Shown here: positions 32,967 to 40,464 of the stretch, in pieces
Position numbering within the stretch: the first letter of the stretch is position 1
How the letters are laid out: each line of letters starts with the position of its first letter
Source: Streptomyces solicavernae
GTDB lineage: Bacteria > Actinomycetota > Actinomycetes > Streptomycetales > Streptomycetaceae
Direction of reading: 5' to 3'
Assembly (NCBI RefSeq): GCF_029968095.1
Contig: NZ_JASCIR010000002.1
Span: forward strand, 186,001-250,000
Length of the DNA stretch: 64,000 nucleotides
The notes under the pieces: model-generated
What the model saw: only the letters and a program-made list of their open reading frames with translations
Databases searched by the model: none
What the model was told of the DNA's origin: nothing
Program-made: the position numbers and the translations under genes

Positions 32967-34172
32967 TCAGCCCTGGAATCGATACTCTTCGAGCAGTCGA
33001 CGACCAATGATCATTTTCTGGATCTCGGCGGTACCTTCGCCGATCAGCAGCATCGGGGCCTCCCGGTAGAGACGCTCGATCTCGTACTCCTTCGAGAAGC
33101 CGTATCCGCCATGGATACGGAACGCGTCCTCCACGACTTCTTTGCAGTATTCGGAGGCGAGGTACTTCGCCATCCCTGCCTCAAGGTCGTTTCGCTCCCC
33201 GGAGTCCTTTTTGCGTGCTGCGTTCACCATCATCGCATGCGCGGCCTCGACCTTGGTGGCCATCTCGGCCAGCTTGAACTGGATCGCCTGGTGCTGAGCG
33301 ATCGGCTTGCCGAAAGTGTGGCGTTGTTGGGCATACGAGACACCCAACTCAAATGCACGCTGCGCGACTCCGCAGCCACGGGCAGCGACATTCACGCGGC
33401 CGACCTCGACGCCGTCCATCATTTGGTAAAACCCTCGGCCGGTGGTTCCACCGAGTACGCGATTGGCCGGAACTCGCAGGTCCTGCATGACCAGTTCGGT
33501 GGTGTCCACCCCCTTGTATCCCATTTTGTCGATCTTGCCGGGAATGGTGAGTCCGGGGCGGACCTCGCCGAAGCCGGGCTCCTTCTCGACGAGGAACGTC
33601 GTCATGGACTTGTGGGGGGCCGTGCCCTCCGGGTGGCCTTCGTCACTTCGGCAGAGAACGGCCACGAGCGTCGACGATCCGCCGTTCGTCAGCCACATCT
33701 TCTGACCGTTCAGGACGTACTCGTCGCCCTCCTTCACGCCCTTCGACGTGATCGCCGAAACGTCGGAGCCGAGCCCCGGCTCCGACATCGAGAACGCGCC
33801 ACGCACCTCCCCGAGCGCCATCCGGGGCAGGAAGTAGTCCTTCTGCTCCTGCGTGCCGTGCTGCTTGAGCATGTACGCCACGATGAAGTGCGTGTTGATG
33901 ATCCCGGACACGGACATCCAGCCGCGGGCGATCTCCTCCACGCACAGCGCGTACGTGAGCAGCGACTCGCCCAGACCGCCGTACTCCTCGGGGATCATCA
34001 GGCCGAACAGGCCCAACTCCTTGAGGCCGTCCACGATCTGCTGCGGGTACTCGTCCCGGTGCTCCAGCTCCGTGGCGACCGGAATGATCTCCTTGTCGAC
34101 GAAGTCCCGGACGGTGGACAGGATCTCCTGCTGGACGTCGGTCAGTCCGGCGGTCTGCGCGAGTCGGCTCAT
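32967..34172 (-). CDS. mcd: acyl-CoA dehydrogenase, probable methylsuccinyl-CoA dehydrogenase
   Basis: A 401-residue flavoprotein expected to oxidise methylsuccinyl-CoA to mesaconyl-CoA. FSMSEPGLGSDVSAI is the FAD/substrate loop, YAQQRHTFGKPIAQHQAIQF is family-typical, and the catalytic base is probably Glu379 in LIGEGTAEIQKM. It is shorter than the ~550-residue Rhodobacter enzyme, which has an N-terminal extension, so the specific assignment rests on context: it directly follows mch (2-bp gap) in the ccr-ecm-mcl-mch-mcd order. The ATG at 34172 was chosen; the frame is open to 34949. Confidence 0.82.
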   Translation of the reverse strand: MSRLAQTAGLTDVQQEILSTVRDFVDKEIIPVATELEHRDEYPQQIVDGLKELGLFGLMIPEEYGGLGESLLTYALCVEEIARGWMSVSGIINTHFIVAYMLKQHGTQEQKDYFLPRMALGEVRGAFSMSEPGLGSDVSAITSKGVKEGDEYVLNGQKMWLTNGGSSTLVAVLCRSDEGHPEGTAPHKSMTTFLVEKEPGFGEVRPGLTIPGKIDKMGYKGVDTTELVMQDLRVPANRVLGGTTGRGFYQMMDGVEVGRVNVAARGCGVAQRAFELGVSYAQQRHTFGKPIAQHQAIQFKLAEMATKVEAAHAMMVNAARKKDSGERNDLEAGMAKYLASEYCKEVVEDAFRIHGGYGFSKEYEIERLYREAPMLLIGEGTAEIQKMIIGRRLLEEYRFQG

Positions 34173-34174
34173 GG

Positions 34175-34687
34175 CTACTTCTCCTGCTGCTTCAGCTCGG
34201 GGCGGCCGGGCTGCTCGCCGCCGCGCTCCTTGATGTACGTCTCGGTCGGGACCATGACCTTGCGGCGGAAGACGCAGACCAGGGTGCCGTCCTGCTTGTA
34301 GCCCTTGGTCTCGACGTGGACGATGCCGCGGTCGTTCTTCGACCTCGACGGGGTCTTGTCGAGGACCGTCGTCTCGCCGTAGATGGTGTCGCCGTGGAAG
34401 GTCGGCGCCACGTGCTTCAGCGACTCGATCTCCAGGTTGGCGATGGCCTTGCCGGAGACGTCCGGGACGGACATGCCGAGCAGGAGCGAGTAGATGTAGT
34501 TCCCGACGACGACGTTCTTGCCGAAGTCCGTCGTCTTCTCCGCATAGTTGGTGTCCATGTGGAGCGGGTGGTGGTTCATGGTGAGGAGGCAGAAGAGGTG
34601 GTCGTCGTACTCCGTGACCGTCTTCCCTGGCCAGTGCTTGTAGACCGCGCCGACCTCGAACTCCTCGTAGGTGCGTCCGAATTGCAT
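34175..34687 (-). CDS. mch: MaoC-family hydratase, probable mesaconyl-CoA hydratase
   Basis: A 170-residue single hot-dog domain protein. The hydratase-2-like catalytic region reads YDDHLFCLLTMNHHPLHMDT, with Asn38 and His43 in the expected N-x-x-P-x-H-x-D arrangement. In the ethylmalonyl-CoA pathway it would hydrate mesaconyl-CoA to beta-methylmalyl-CoA. Known proteobacterial Mch proteins are about twice as long (double hot-dog), so this one probably acts as a dimer of single domains. It lies 6 bp after mcl and 2 bp before mcd. Confidence 0.82.
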   Translation of the reverse strand: MQFGRTYEEFEVGAVYKHWPGKTVTEYDDHLFCLLTMNHHPLHMDTNYAEKTTDFGKNVVVGNYIYSLLLGMSVPDVSGKAIANLEIESLKHVAPTFHGDTIYGETTVLDKTPSRSKNDRGIVHVETKGYKQDGTLVCVFRRKVMVPTETYIKERGGEQPGRPELKQQEK

Positions 34688-34693
34688 GATGTC

Positions 34694-35659
34694 TTACGCC
34701 TCCGGGGCTTCGAACTTCGACGTACGGGTCATGCCGGCGGCGCGGCCCTTGCCCGAGATCACCAGGGCCATCTTGCGGCTGGCCTCGTCGATCATCTCGT
34801 CGCCGAGCATCGCGGAGCCCTTCTTGCCGCCCGCCTCGGACGTGCAGTAGTCGTACGCGTCGAGGATCAGCTCGGCGTGGTCGTAGTCCTCCTGGGACGG
34901 CGAGAAGATCTCGTTGGACGCCTCGACCTGGCCCGGGTGCAGGACCCACTTGCCGTCGAAGCCGAGGGCGGCGGCGCGGCCCGCGACCTCGCGGTAGCCG
35001 TCGATGTTGCGGATCTGCAGGTAGGGGCCGTCGATCGCCTGGAGGTTGTTGGCGCGGGCGGCCATGAGGATCTTCATCAGGATGAAGTGGTAGGCGTCCG
35101 CCGGGTAGCCGGGCGGCTGCTCGCCCACGACCAGGGACTTCATGTTGATGGATGCCATGAAGTCGGCCGGGCCGAAGATGATCGTCTCGGTGCGCGGGGA
35201 GGCCTGCGCGATCTCGTTGACGTTGTTGAGGCCCTGGGCGTTCTCGATCTGCGCCTCGATGCCGATCTTGCCGACTTCAAAGCCCATGGTCTTCTCGATC
35301 TGCGTGAGCAGCAGGTCGAGGGCGACGATCTGCTGGGCGTCCTGGACCTTCGGCAGCATGATGCAGTCGAGGTTCTGGCCGGCGCCCTCGACGACGGTGA
35401 CGACGTCGCGGTAAGTCCACTCCGTGGTCCAGTCGTTGACGCGCACGACCCGCGTCTTGCCCGTCCAGTCACCCTCGTTGAGGAACTTCACGATGGTGTG
35501 CCGGGCCTCCGGCTTGGCCAGCGGGGCGCAGGCGTCCTCCAGGTCGAGGAAGACCTGGTCGGCGGGCAGGCCCTGGGCCTTCTCCAGGAAGCGGGGGTTG
35601 GAGCCGGGAACCGCGAGACACGAGCGGCGCGGGCGCAGGCGGTTGATGGGCGCGGTCAT
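34694..35659 (-). CDS. mcl: beta-methylmalyl-CoA/malyl-CoA lyase (HpcH/CitE family)
   Basis: A 321-residue Mg-dependent CoA-ester lyase that should split beta-methylmalyl-CoA into propionyl-CoA and glyoxylate. RRSCLAVPGSNPRFLEKAQG and DQVFLDLEDACAPLAKPEAR are the CitE/HpcH N-terminal signature. IEAQIENAQGLNNVNEIA supplies the second metal-binding glutamate region, followed by IIFGPADFMASI. It overlaps ecm by 4 bp (ATGA), so the two are coupled. Confidence 0.9.
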   Translation of the reverse strand: MTAPINRLRPRRSCLAVPGSNPRFLEKAQGLPADQVFLDLEDACAPLAKPEARHTIVKFLNEGDWTGKTRVVRVNDWTTEWTYRDVVTVVEGAGQNLDCIMLPKVQDAQQIVALDLLLTQIEKTMGFEVGKIGIEAQIENAQGLNNVNEIAQASPRTETIIFGPADFMASINMKSLVVGEQPPGYPADAYHFILMKILMAARANNLQAIDGPYLQIRNIDGYREVAGRAAALGFDGKWVLHPGQVEASNEIFSPSQEDYDHAELILDAYDYCTSEAGGKKGSAMLGDEMIDEASRKMALVISGKGRAAGMTRTSKFEAPEA

Positions 35660-37704
35660 GCGGGGACCTCCAGAGGGTCGAGCTTGTTCGCTTGCCGGAT
35701 CTCGTCGACGATACGGCCGATGATCTCCGTGATGCCGAAGTCCTTCGGGGTGAAGACGGCGGCGACTCCCGCCCTCTTCAGGTCATCGGCGTCGGCGTTG
35801 GGAATGATGCCTCCGACGATCACGGGGATGTCGGTGGCGCCCGCCTCGCGAAGGCGGTCGAGCACGTCCGGCACCAGCTCGGCGTGCGACCCGGAGAGGA
35901 TCGACAGGCCGACGCAGTGCACGTCCTCGGCGAGCGCGGCGGACACGATCTGCTCCGGGGTGAGCCGGATGCCCTGGTAGACCACCTCGAACCCGGCGTC
36001 ACGGGCCCGCACGGCGATCTGCTCGGCGCCGTTGGAGTGCCCGTCCAGGCCCGGCTTGCCCACAAGGAGGCGGAGCTTGCCGCCGAGTTCGTCGCCCGTA
36101 CGACGGACCTTCTCCCGTACGAGAGCGAGCTGGGAGCCCTCCTCGGCGGGCACCGCGACCGGGGCCGACGAGACGCCGGTGGGGGCGCGGAACTCGCCGA
36201 AGACCTCGCGGAGCGCGCCCGCCCACTCGCCCGTCGTGACGCCGGCGCGGGCGCACTCCAGGGTGGCCTCCATCAGGTTCTCCGTACCGGCGGCCGCCTC
36301 CTTCAGGCGGTCGAGCGCCTGCTGGGTGGTGGGCCAGTGGAACGGGTCGCCCATGCCCTGGCGGTCGGAGGACTCCTGACGCGTGGTGCGCCAGTCGCCG
36401 ATGGCCCGGACGACCCTGGCCTCGACCTCGTGGTCGACGGTCATGATGGCCGCGTCCAGGTCGGCGGTGAGCGGGTTGGGCTCGGTCGACTCGTAGCAGT
36501 TGACGCCGACGATCTTGTCCTCGCCGGCCTCGATCTTGGCCCGGCGCTCGGCGTGCGAGGAGACCAGCTGCGACTTCAGGTAGCCGGACTCGACGGCCGC
36601 CATCGCGCCGCCCATCTCCTGGATCCGGTCGATCTCGGCCAGCGACTCCGCGACCAGCGCGTCGACCTTCTTCTCGATGACGTGCGACCCGGCGAAGATG
36701 TCCTCGTACTCAAGGAGGTCCGACTCATGGGCGAGGACCTGCTGGATACGGAGCGACCACTGCTGGTCCCACGGCCGCGGGAGGCCCAACGCCTCGTTCC
36801 AGGCCGGGAGTTGGACGGCGCGGGCGCGCGCGTCCTTGGAGAGGGTCACGGCCAGCATCTCCAGGACGATGCGCTGGACGTTGTTCTCCGGCTGGGCCTC
36901 GGTCAGGCCGAGGGAGTTGACCTGCACGCCGTAGCGGAAGCGGCGCTGCTTCGCGTTCTCGATGCCGTACCGCTCACGCGTGATCTGGTCCCAGATCCGC
37001 CCGAACGCCCGCATCTTGCACATCTCCTCGATGAAGCGGACGCCCGCGTTCACAAAGAAGGAGATACGGGCCACGACGTCCCCGAACTTCTCCTCGGGGA
37101 CCTGCCCCGAGTCGCGTACGGCATCGAGAACCGCGATGGCGGTGGACATCGCGTACGCGATCTCCTGGACCGGTGTGGCCCCCGCCTCCTGGAGGTGGTA
37201 GCTGCAGATGTTGATCGGGTTCCACTTGGGGATGTTCGCCACCGTGTACGTGATCATGTCGGTGGTGAGGCGCAGCGAAGGCCCCGGCGGGAAGACGTGC
37301 GTCCCCCGCGAGAGGTACTCCTTGACGATGTCGTTCTGCGTCGTCCCCTGGAGCTGCGTGATGTCCGCGCCCTGCTCCTCCGCGACGACCTGGTAGAGCG
37401 CCAGAAGCCACATGGCGGTGGCGTTGATGGTCATCGAGGTGTTCATCTGCTCCAGGGGGATGTCCTGGAACAGGCGCCGCATGTCACCGAGATGCGAGAC
37501 GGGCACCCCGACCCGGCCGACCTCGCCGCGCGCGAGGATGTGGTCCGGGTCGTACCCCGTCTGGGTCGGCAGGTCGAAGGCGACCGACAGACCCGTCTGG
37601 CCCTTGGCGAGGTTGCGCCGGTACAGCTCGTTGGACGCCTCCGCCGTGGAGTGACCGGCGTACGTCCGCATGAGCCACGGCCGGTCCTTCTGACGCTCAG
37701 TCAT
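35656..37704 (-). CDS. ecm: B12-dependent ethylmalonyl-CoA mutase
   Basis: A 682-residue adenosylcobalamin mutase converting (2R)-ethylmalonyl-CoA to methylsuccinyl-CoA (formerly MeaA). Substrate barrel: GLSVAFDLPTQTGYDPDH and NTSMTINATAMWLLALYQ. Cobalamin domain: KPGLDGHSNGAEQ with Asp554 and the axial-ligand His556, then GLSILSGSHAELVPDVLDRL. As a single chain with both domains it differs from two-subunit isobutyryl-CoA mutase. Located between ccr and mcl, which decides ethylmalonyl- over methylmalonyl-CoA specificity. 34 bp separate it from the ccr stop. Confidence 0.93.
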   Translation of the reverse strand: MTERQKDRPWLMRTYAGHSTAEASNELYRRNLAKGQTGLSVAFDLPTQTGYDPDHILARGEVGRVGVPVSHLGDMRRLFQDIPLEQMNTSMTINATAMWLLALYQVVAEEQGADITQLQGTTQNDIVKEYLSRGTHVFPPGPSLRLTTDMITYTVANIPKWNPINICSYHLQEAGATPVQEIAYAMSTAIAVLDAVRDSGQVPEEKFGDVVARISFFVNAGVRFIEEMCKMRAFGRIWDQITRERYGIENAKQRRFRYGVQVNSLGLTEAQPENNVQRIVLEMLAVTLSKDARARAVQLPAWNEALGLPRPWDQQWSLRIQQVLAHESDLLEYEDIFAGSHVIEKKVDALVAESLAEIDRIQEMGGAMAAVESGYLKSQLVSSHAERRAKIEAGEDKIVGVNCYESTEPNPLTADLDAAIMTVDHEVEARVVRAIGDWRTTRQESSDRQGMGDPFHWPTTQQALDRLKEAAAGTENLMEATLECARAGVTTGEWAGALREVFGEFRAPTGVSSAPVAVPAEEGSQLALVREKVRRTGDELGGKLRLLVGKPGLDGHSNGAEQIAVRARDAGFEVVYQGIRLTPEQIVSAALAEDVHCVGLSILSGSHAELVPDVLDRLREAGATDIPVIVGGIIPNADADDLKRAGVAAVFTPKDFGITEIIGRIVDEIRQANKLDPLEVPA

Positions 37705-37738
37705 CAGCTGCTTCTCCTCAGGGAGTTCAGACGTTCGT

Positions 37739-39076
37739 TCAGACGTTCCGGAAGCGGTTGATGGCGTCGACGTGCTGGGCGCGCTTCTCGTGGTCGCGCA
37801 CGCCCAGGCCCTCCTCGGGCGCGAGCGCGAGAACGCCGACCTTGCCCTGGTGGAGGTTGCGGTGCACGTCGTACGCGGCCTGGCCGGTGTCCTGAAGCTT
37901 GTACGTCTTCGACAGCGTGGGGTGGATCTTGCCCTTGGCGATCAGACGGTTGGCCTCCCACGCCTCGCGGTAGTTGGCGAAGTGCGAGCCGATGATGCGC
38001 TTCAGGGACATCCACAGGTAGCGGTTGTCGTACTCGTGCATGTAGCCCGAGGTGGAGGCGCAGGTGGTGATGGTGCCGCCCTTGCGGGTGACGTAGACCG
38101 AGGCGCCGAAGGTCTCGCGGCCGGGGTGCTCGAAGACGATGTCGATGTCCTCGCCGCCGGTGAACTCGCGGATGCGCTTGCCGAAGCGCTTCCACTCCTT
38201 CGGGTCCTGGGTGCGCTCGTCCTTCCAGAACTTGTAGCCCTCGGCGCTGCGGTCGATGATCGCCTCGGCGCCCATCGCGCGGCAGATGTCCGCCTTCTGC
38301 TCGCTGGAGACGACGCAGATCGGGTTGGCGCCGCCGGCCAGGGCGAACTGGGTGGCGTACGAGCCGAGTCCGCCGCTCGCGCCCCAGATCAGGACGTTGT
38401 CGCCCTGCTTCATGCCGGCGCCGTTGCGGGAGACCAGCTGGCGGTACGCGGTGGAGTTGACCAGACCGGGGGCGGCGGCCTCCTCCCAGCTGAGGTGGTC
38501 CGGCTTCGGCATCAGCTGGTTGGACTTGACCAGGGCGATCTCGGCGAGGCCGCCGAAGTTGGTCTCGAAGCCCCAGATGCGCTGCTCGGGGTCGAGCATC
38601 GTGTCGTTGTGGCCGTCGGACGACTCCAGCTCGACGCTCAGACAGTGGGCGACGACCTCGTCACCGGGGTTCCAGGCGTTGACGCCGGGGCCGGTGCGCA
38701 GGACGACGCCCGCGAGGTCGGAGCCGATGACGTGGTACGGCAGGTCGTGGCGCTTGGTGAGCTCGCTGAGGCGGCCGTACCGCTCCAGGAAGCTGAAGGT
38801 GGAGACGGGCTCGAAGATCGAGGTCCACACGGAGTTGTAGTTGACCGAGGAGGCCATCACGGCGACCAGGGCCTCGCCCGGGCCGAGTTCGGGGACCGGC
38901 ACGTCGTCCAGGTGGATCGACTTGCGCGGGTCCTTCTCGCGGGTCTCAAGACCGGCGAACATCTCCGTCTCGTCCTTGTGCACGGTGATCGCGCGGTACG
39001 AGTCGGGCAGCGGCAGGGCTGCGAAGTCGGCGGACGTGGCGGTCTGCGACTGGATCGCGTCCAGGATTTCCTTCAC
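37739..39076 (-). CDS. ccr: crotonyl-CoA carboxylase/reductase
   Basis: A 445-residue NADPH-dependent MDR-family enzyme that reductively carboxylates crotonyl-CoA to ethylmalonyl-CoA. It is the committing step of the ethylmalonyl-CoA pathway and a source of polyketide extender units. VMASSVNYNSVWTSIFEP, DLAGVVLRTGPGVNAWNPGD and LIWGASGGLGSYATQFALAG are family-specific. GTG start at 39076 after GGAGGCCCCCC; the frame is open to 39379 but the extension is low-complexity. First gene of the operon ccr-ecm-mcl-mch-mcd, with a ~270-base leader containing tandem repeats. Confidence 0.95.
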   Translation of the reverse strand: MKEILDAIQSQTATSADFAALPLPDSYRAITVHKDETEMFAGLETREKDPRKSIHLDDVPVPELGPGEALVAVMASSVNYNSVWTSIFEPVSTFSFLERYGRLSELTKRHDLPYHVIGSDLAGVVLRTGPGVNAWNPGDEVVAHCLSVELESSDGHNDTMLDPEQRIWGFETNFGGLAEIALVKSNQLMPKPDHLSWEEAAAPGLVNSTAYRQLVSRNGAGMKQGDNVLIWGASGGLGSYATQFALAGGANPICVVSSEQKADICRAMGAEAIIDRSAEGYKFWKDERTQDPKEWKRFGKRIREFTGGEDIDIVFEHPGRETFGASVYVTRKGGTITTCASTSGYMHEYDNRYLWMSLKRIIGSHFANYREAWEANRLIAKGKIHPTLSKTYKLQDTGQAAYDVHRNLHQGKVGVLALAPEEGLGVRDHEKRAQHVDAINRFRNV

Positions 39077-39130
39077 GGGGGGCCTCCGGCGAAAAGCGGG
39101 GTTGCGGGAACGCTTTTGAGGGGACGTCGG

Positions 39131-39187
39131 GGTGCTGAAGCGGTGCTGAAGCGAGTGCTGTAGCGAGTGCTGAAGCGGTACTGAGGG
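39131..39187 (-). repeat. 11-12-bp tandem repeat in the ccr leader
   Basis: Five units, GGTGCTGAAGC twice, GAGTGCTGTAGC, GAGTGCTGAAGC and a diverged GGTACTGAGGG (plus-strand reading), lie between the predicted ccr transcription start (~39346) and its start codon. They are transcribed into the 5' leader as repeated GCTTCAGCACC. Confidence 0.85.
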
Positions 39188-39352
39188 TGGTGCCGTCGGT
39201 TCGGCGGAGGTGGTGGTGCTCGGCGAGCGCCTGGTGGGCGCGGGAGGTGCCTGTGACGCAGGCGTCCGGGCGGGCGCGAGACCCCGTGCGGGGCTTGCTG
39301 GGACAGCCGGCGTACGGAGGATCTCTGCACGCCGGCCGCCCGGACTGAGATC

Positions 39353-39394
39353 AACGTATGACACGCCGTGCCAGTGCACAAGGCACTCGGTGCC
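39353..39394 (-). promoter_or_regulatory. ccr promoter with flanking inverted repeat
   Basis: On the minus strand, TTGTGC (39381-39376) and TACGTT (39358-39353) with a 17-base spacer make a strong promoter. Directly upstream of the -35, GGCAC-TCG-GTGCC (39382-39394) is a perfect 5+5 inverted repeat, placed for activator or repressor binding. The neighbouring TetR gene is an obvious candidate regulator. Confidence 0.6.
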
Positions 39395-39433
39395 AACAAT
39401 TTTTCACACTTGTCAGCGGACCGGTTCATTTGA

Positions 39434-39451
39434 GCGATGATCGATCATCGC
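39434..39451. promoter_or_regulatory. 18-bp perfect palindrome upstream of the ccr promoter
   Basis: GCGATGATCGATCATCGC is perfectly self-complementary and lies 53 bp upstream of the ccr -35. It is a plausible operator for a dimeric regulator, for example the TetR protein at 39555. Confidence 0.45.
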
Positions 39452-39482
39452 AGGTCAGAGGGGGTGTGAACCGCCCCACACG

Positions 39483-39530
39483 GCGAAGGCGCCGGGCGGA
39501 CTGATCGATCAGTCCGCCCGGCGCCTTCGC
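39483..39530 (-). terminator. 48-bp perfect palindrome, terminator after the TetR gene
   Basis: GCGAAGGCGCCGGGCGGACT followed by GATC is fully complementary to the next 24 bases, with no loop bases. It is 25 bp beyond the TetR stop and would form a very stable hairpin in transcripts of either strand, insulating ccr from its upstream neighbour. Confidence 0.8.
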
Positions 39531-39554
39531 GTCGCGGTGTGGTGAGGGGCGCGG

Positions 39555-40373
39555 TCAGCGGTCCCGCAGTGCCGTCTCGATGGTGCGCATGACCTCGTCG
39601 AGAGGAGCGTCCGTGCGGGCCACGGTGACCAGGACCTCGCCGTGCGCGGAGGCGGTCGCCGCAGGGGCCGGAAGAGCGGTGCTCTCCCGGCCCGCGCCTA
39701 TGCCCGAGCCGAACGTCTTCCGCACGATCGCGAACGCGTGGTCCAGCTGCGTCTCCACGTCGCCCTGCCCGCCGGCCCGCAGCCAGCGCCGCAGCACGTG
39801 GTTGTGGGCTGTGACCACCGCGGAGGCCGCGACCTCGGCGAGCAGCGGGTCGTCGTTGCCGTCGTGGTGCGCGCTCTCGTCGAAGTGGCCGAGCAGATAG
39901 CGGGTGAACAGCCGCTCGTACCGGGCCACCGAGGCGATCTCGCGCTCCCGCAGCGTCGGCACCTCGCGCGTCAGGCGGTACCGCTCCACCGACACCGTCG
40001 GCGAGGACGCGTACATCTTCATGACTTCCTTGATGCCCCGGCACACCGTGTCGAGCGGGTGCTCGTGCGCCGGTGCGGCGTTCAGGACCGCCTCGGCGCG
40101 GATCAGGGTGTCGTCGTGGTCCGGGAAGATCGCCTCTTCCTTGGAGCGGAAGTGGCGGAAGAAGGTGCGCCGGGCGACCCCGGCCGTCGCGGCGATCTCG
40201 TCGACCGTCGTCGCCTCGTACCCCTTTGTCGCGAACAGCTCCATCGCGGCGGCCGCCAGCTCCCGGCGCATTTTCAGCCGCTGGGCGGCGGCGCGGTTGC
40301 CCGCGGGGGTCGCCGGGGTCTCCGGGGCGTCGGTGGAGGAGGGCGTACGGGGGGACTTGGCGGCCTTGGGCAT
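39555..40373 (-). CDS. TetR-family regulator next to the ethylmalonyl-CoA operon
   Basis: A 272-residue regulator. MELFATKGYEATTVDEIAAT with AGVARRTFFRHFRSKEEAIF (about residues 45-85) is the TetR HTH. The C-terminal ligand domain is longer than usual, and a Ser/Pro-rich tail of ~35 residues precedes the HTH. The ATG at 40373 has TACGTT six bases upstream and no ribosome binding site, so it is probably leaderless. Position directly upstream of ccr suggests control of acetate/acyl-CoA assimilation; ligand unknown, perhaps an acyl-CoA. Confidence 0.85.
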   Translation of the reverse strand: MPKAAKSPRTPSSTDAPETPATPAGNRAAAQRLKMRRELAAAAMELFATKGYEATTVDEIAATAGVARRTFFRHFRSKEEAIFPDHDDTLIRAEAVLNAAPAHEHPLDTVCRGIKEVMKMYASSPTVSVERYRLTREVPTLREREIASVARYERLFTRYLLGHFDESAHHDGNDDPLLAEVAASAVVTAHNHVLRRWLRAGGQGDVETQLDHAFAIVRKTFGSGIGAGRESTALPAPAATASAHGEVLVTVARTDAPLDEVMRTIETALRDR

Positions 40374-40464
40374 GGATCGAACGTACTGCATGTCCGCAGC
40401 AGGCCGCGCCCCCGGGAGCGGGCCGCCCGGCGTACCGAGCAGCCCTCCCCAGTCGGCGTGCGCC

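Noticed and set aside
34173..34949. Longer N-terminus for the acyl-CoA dehydrogenase
   Set aside because: The extension is antisense-like noise over mch and mcl; the domain begins at MSRLAQTAGL (34172).
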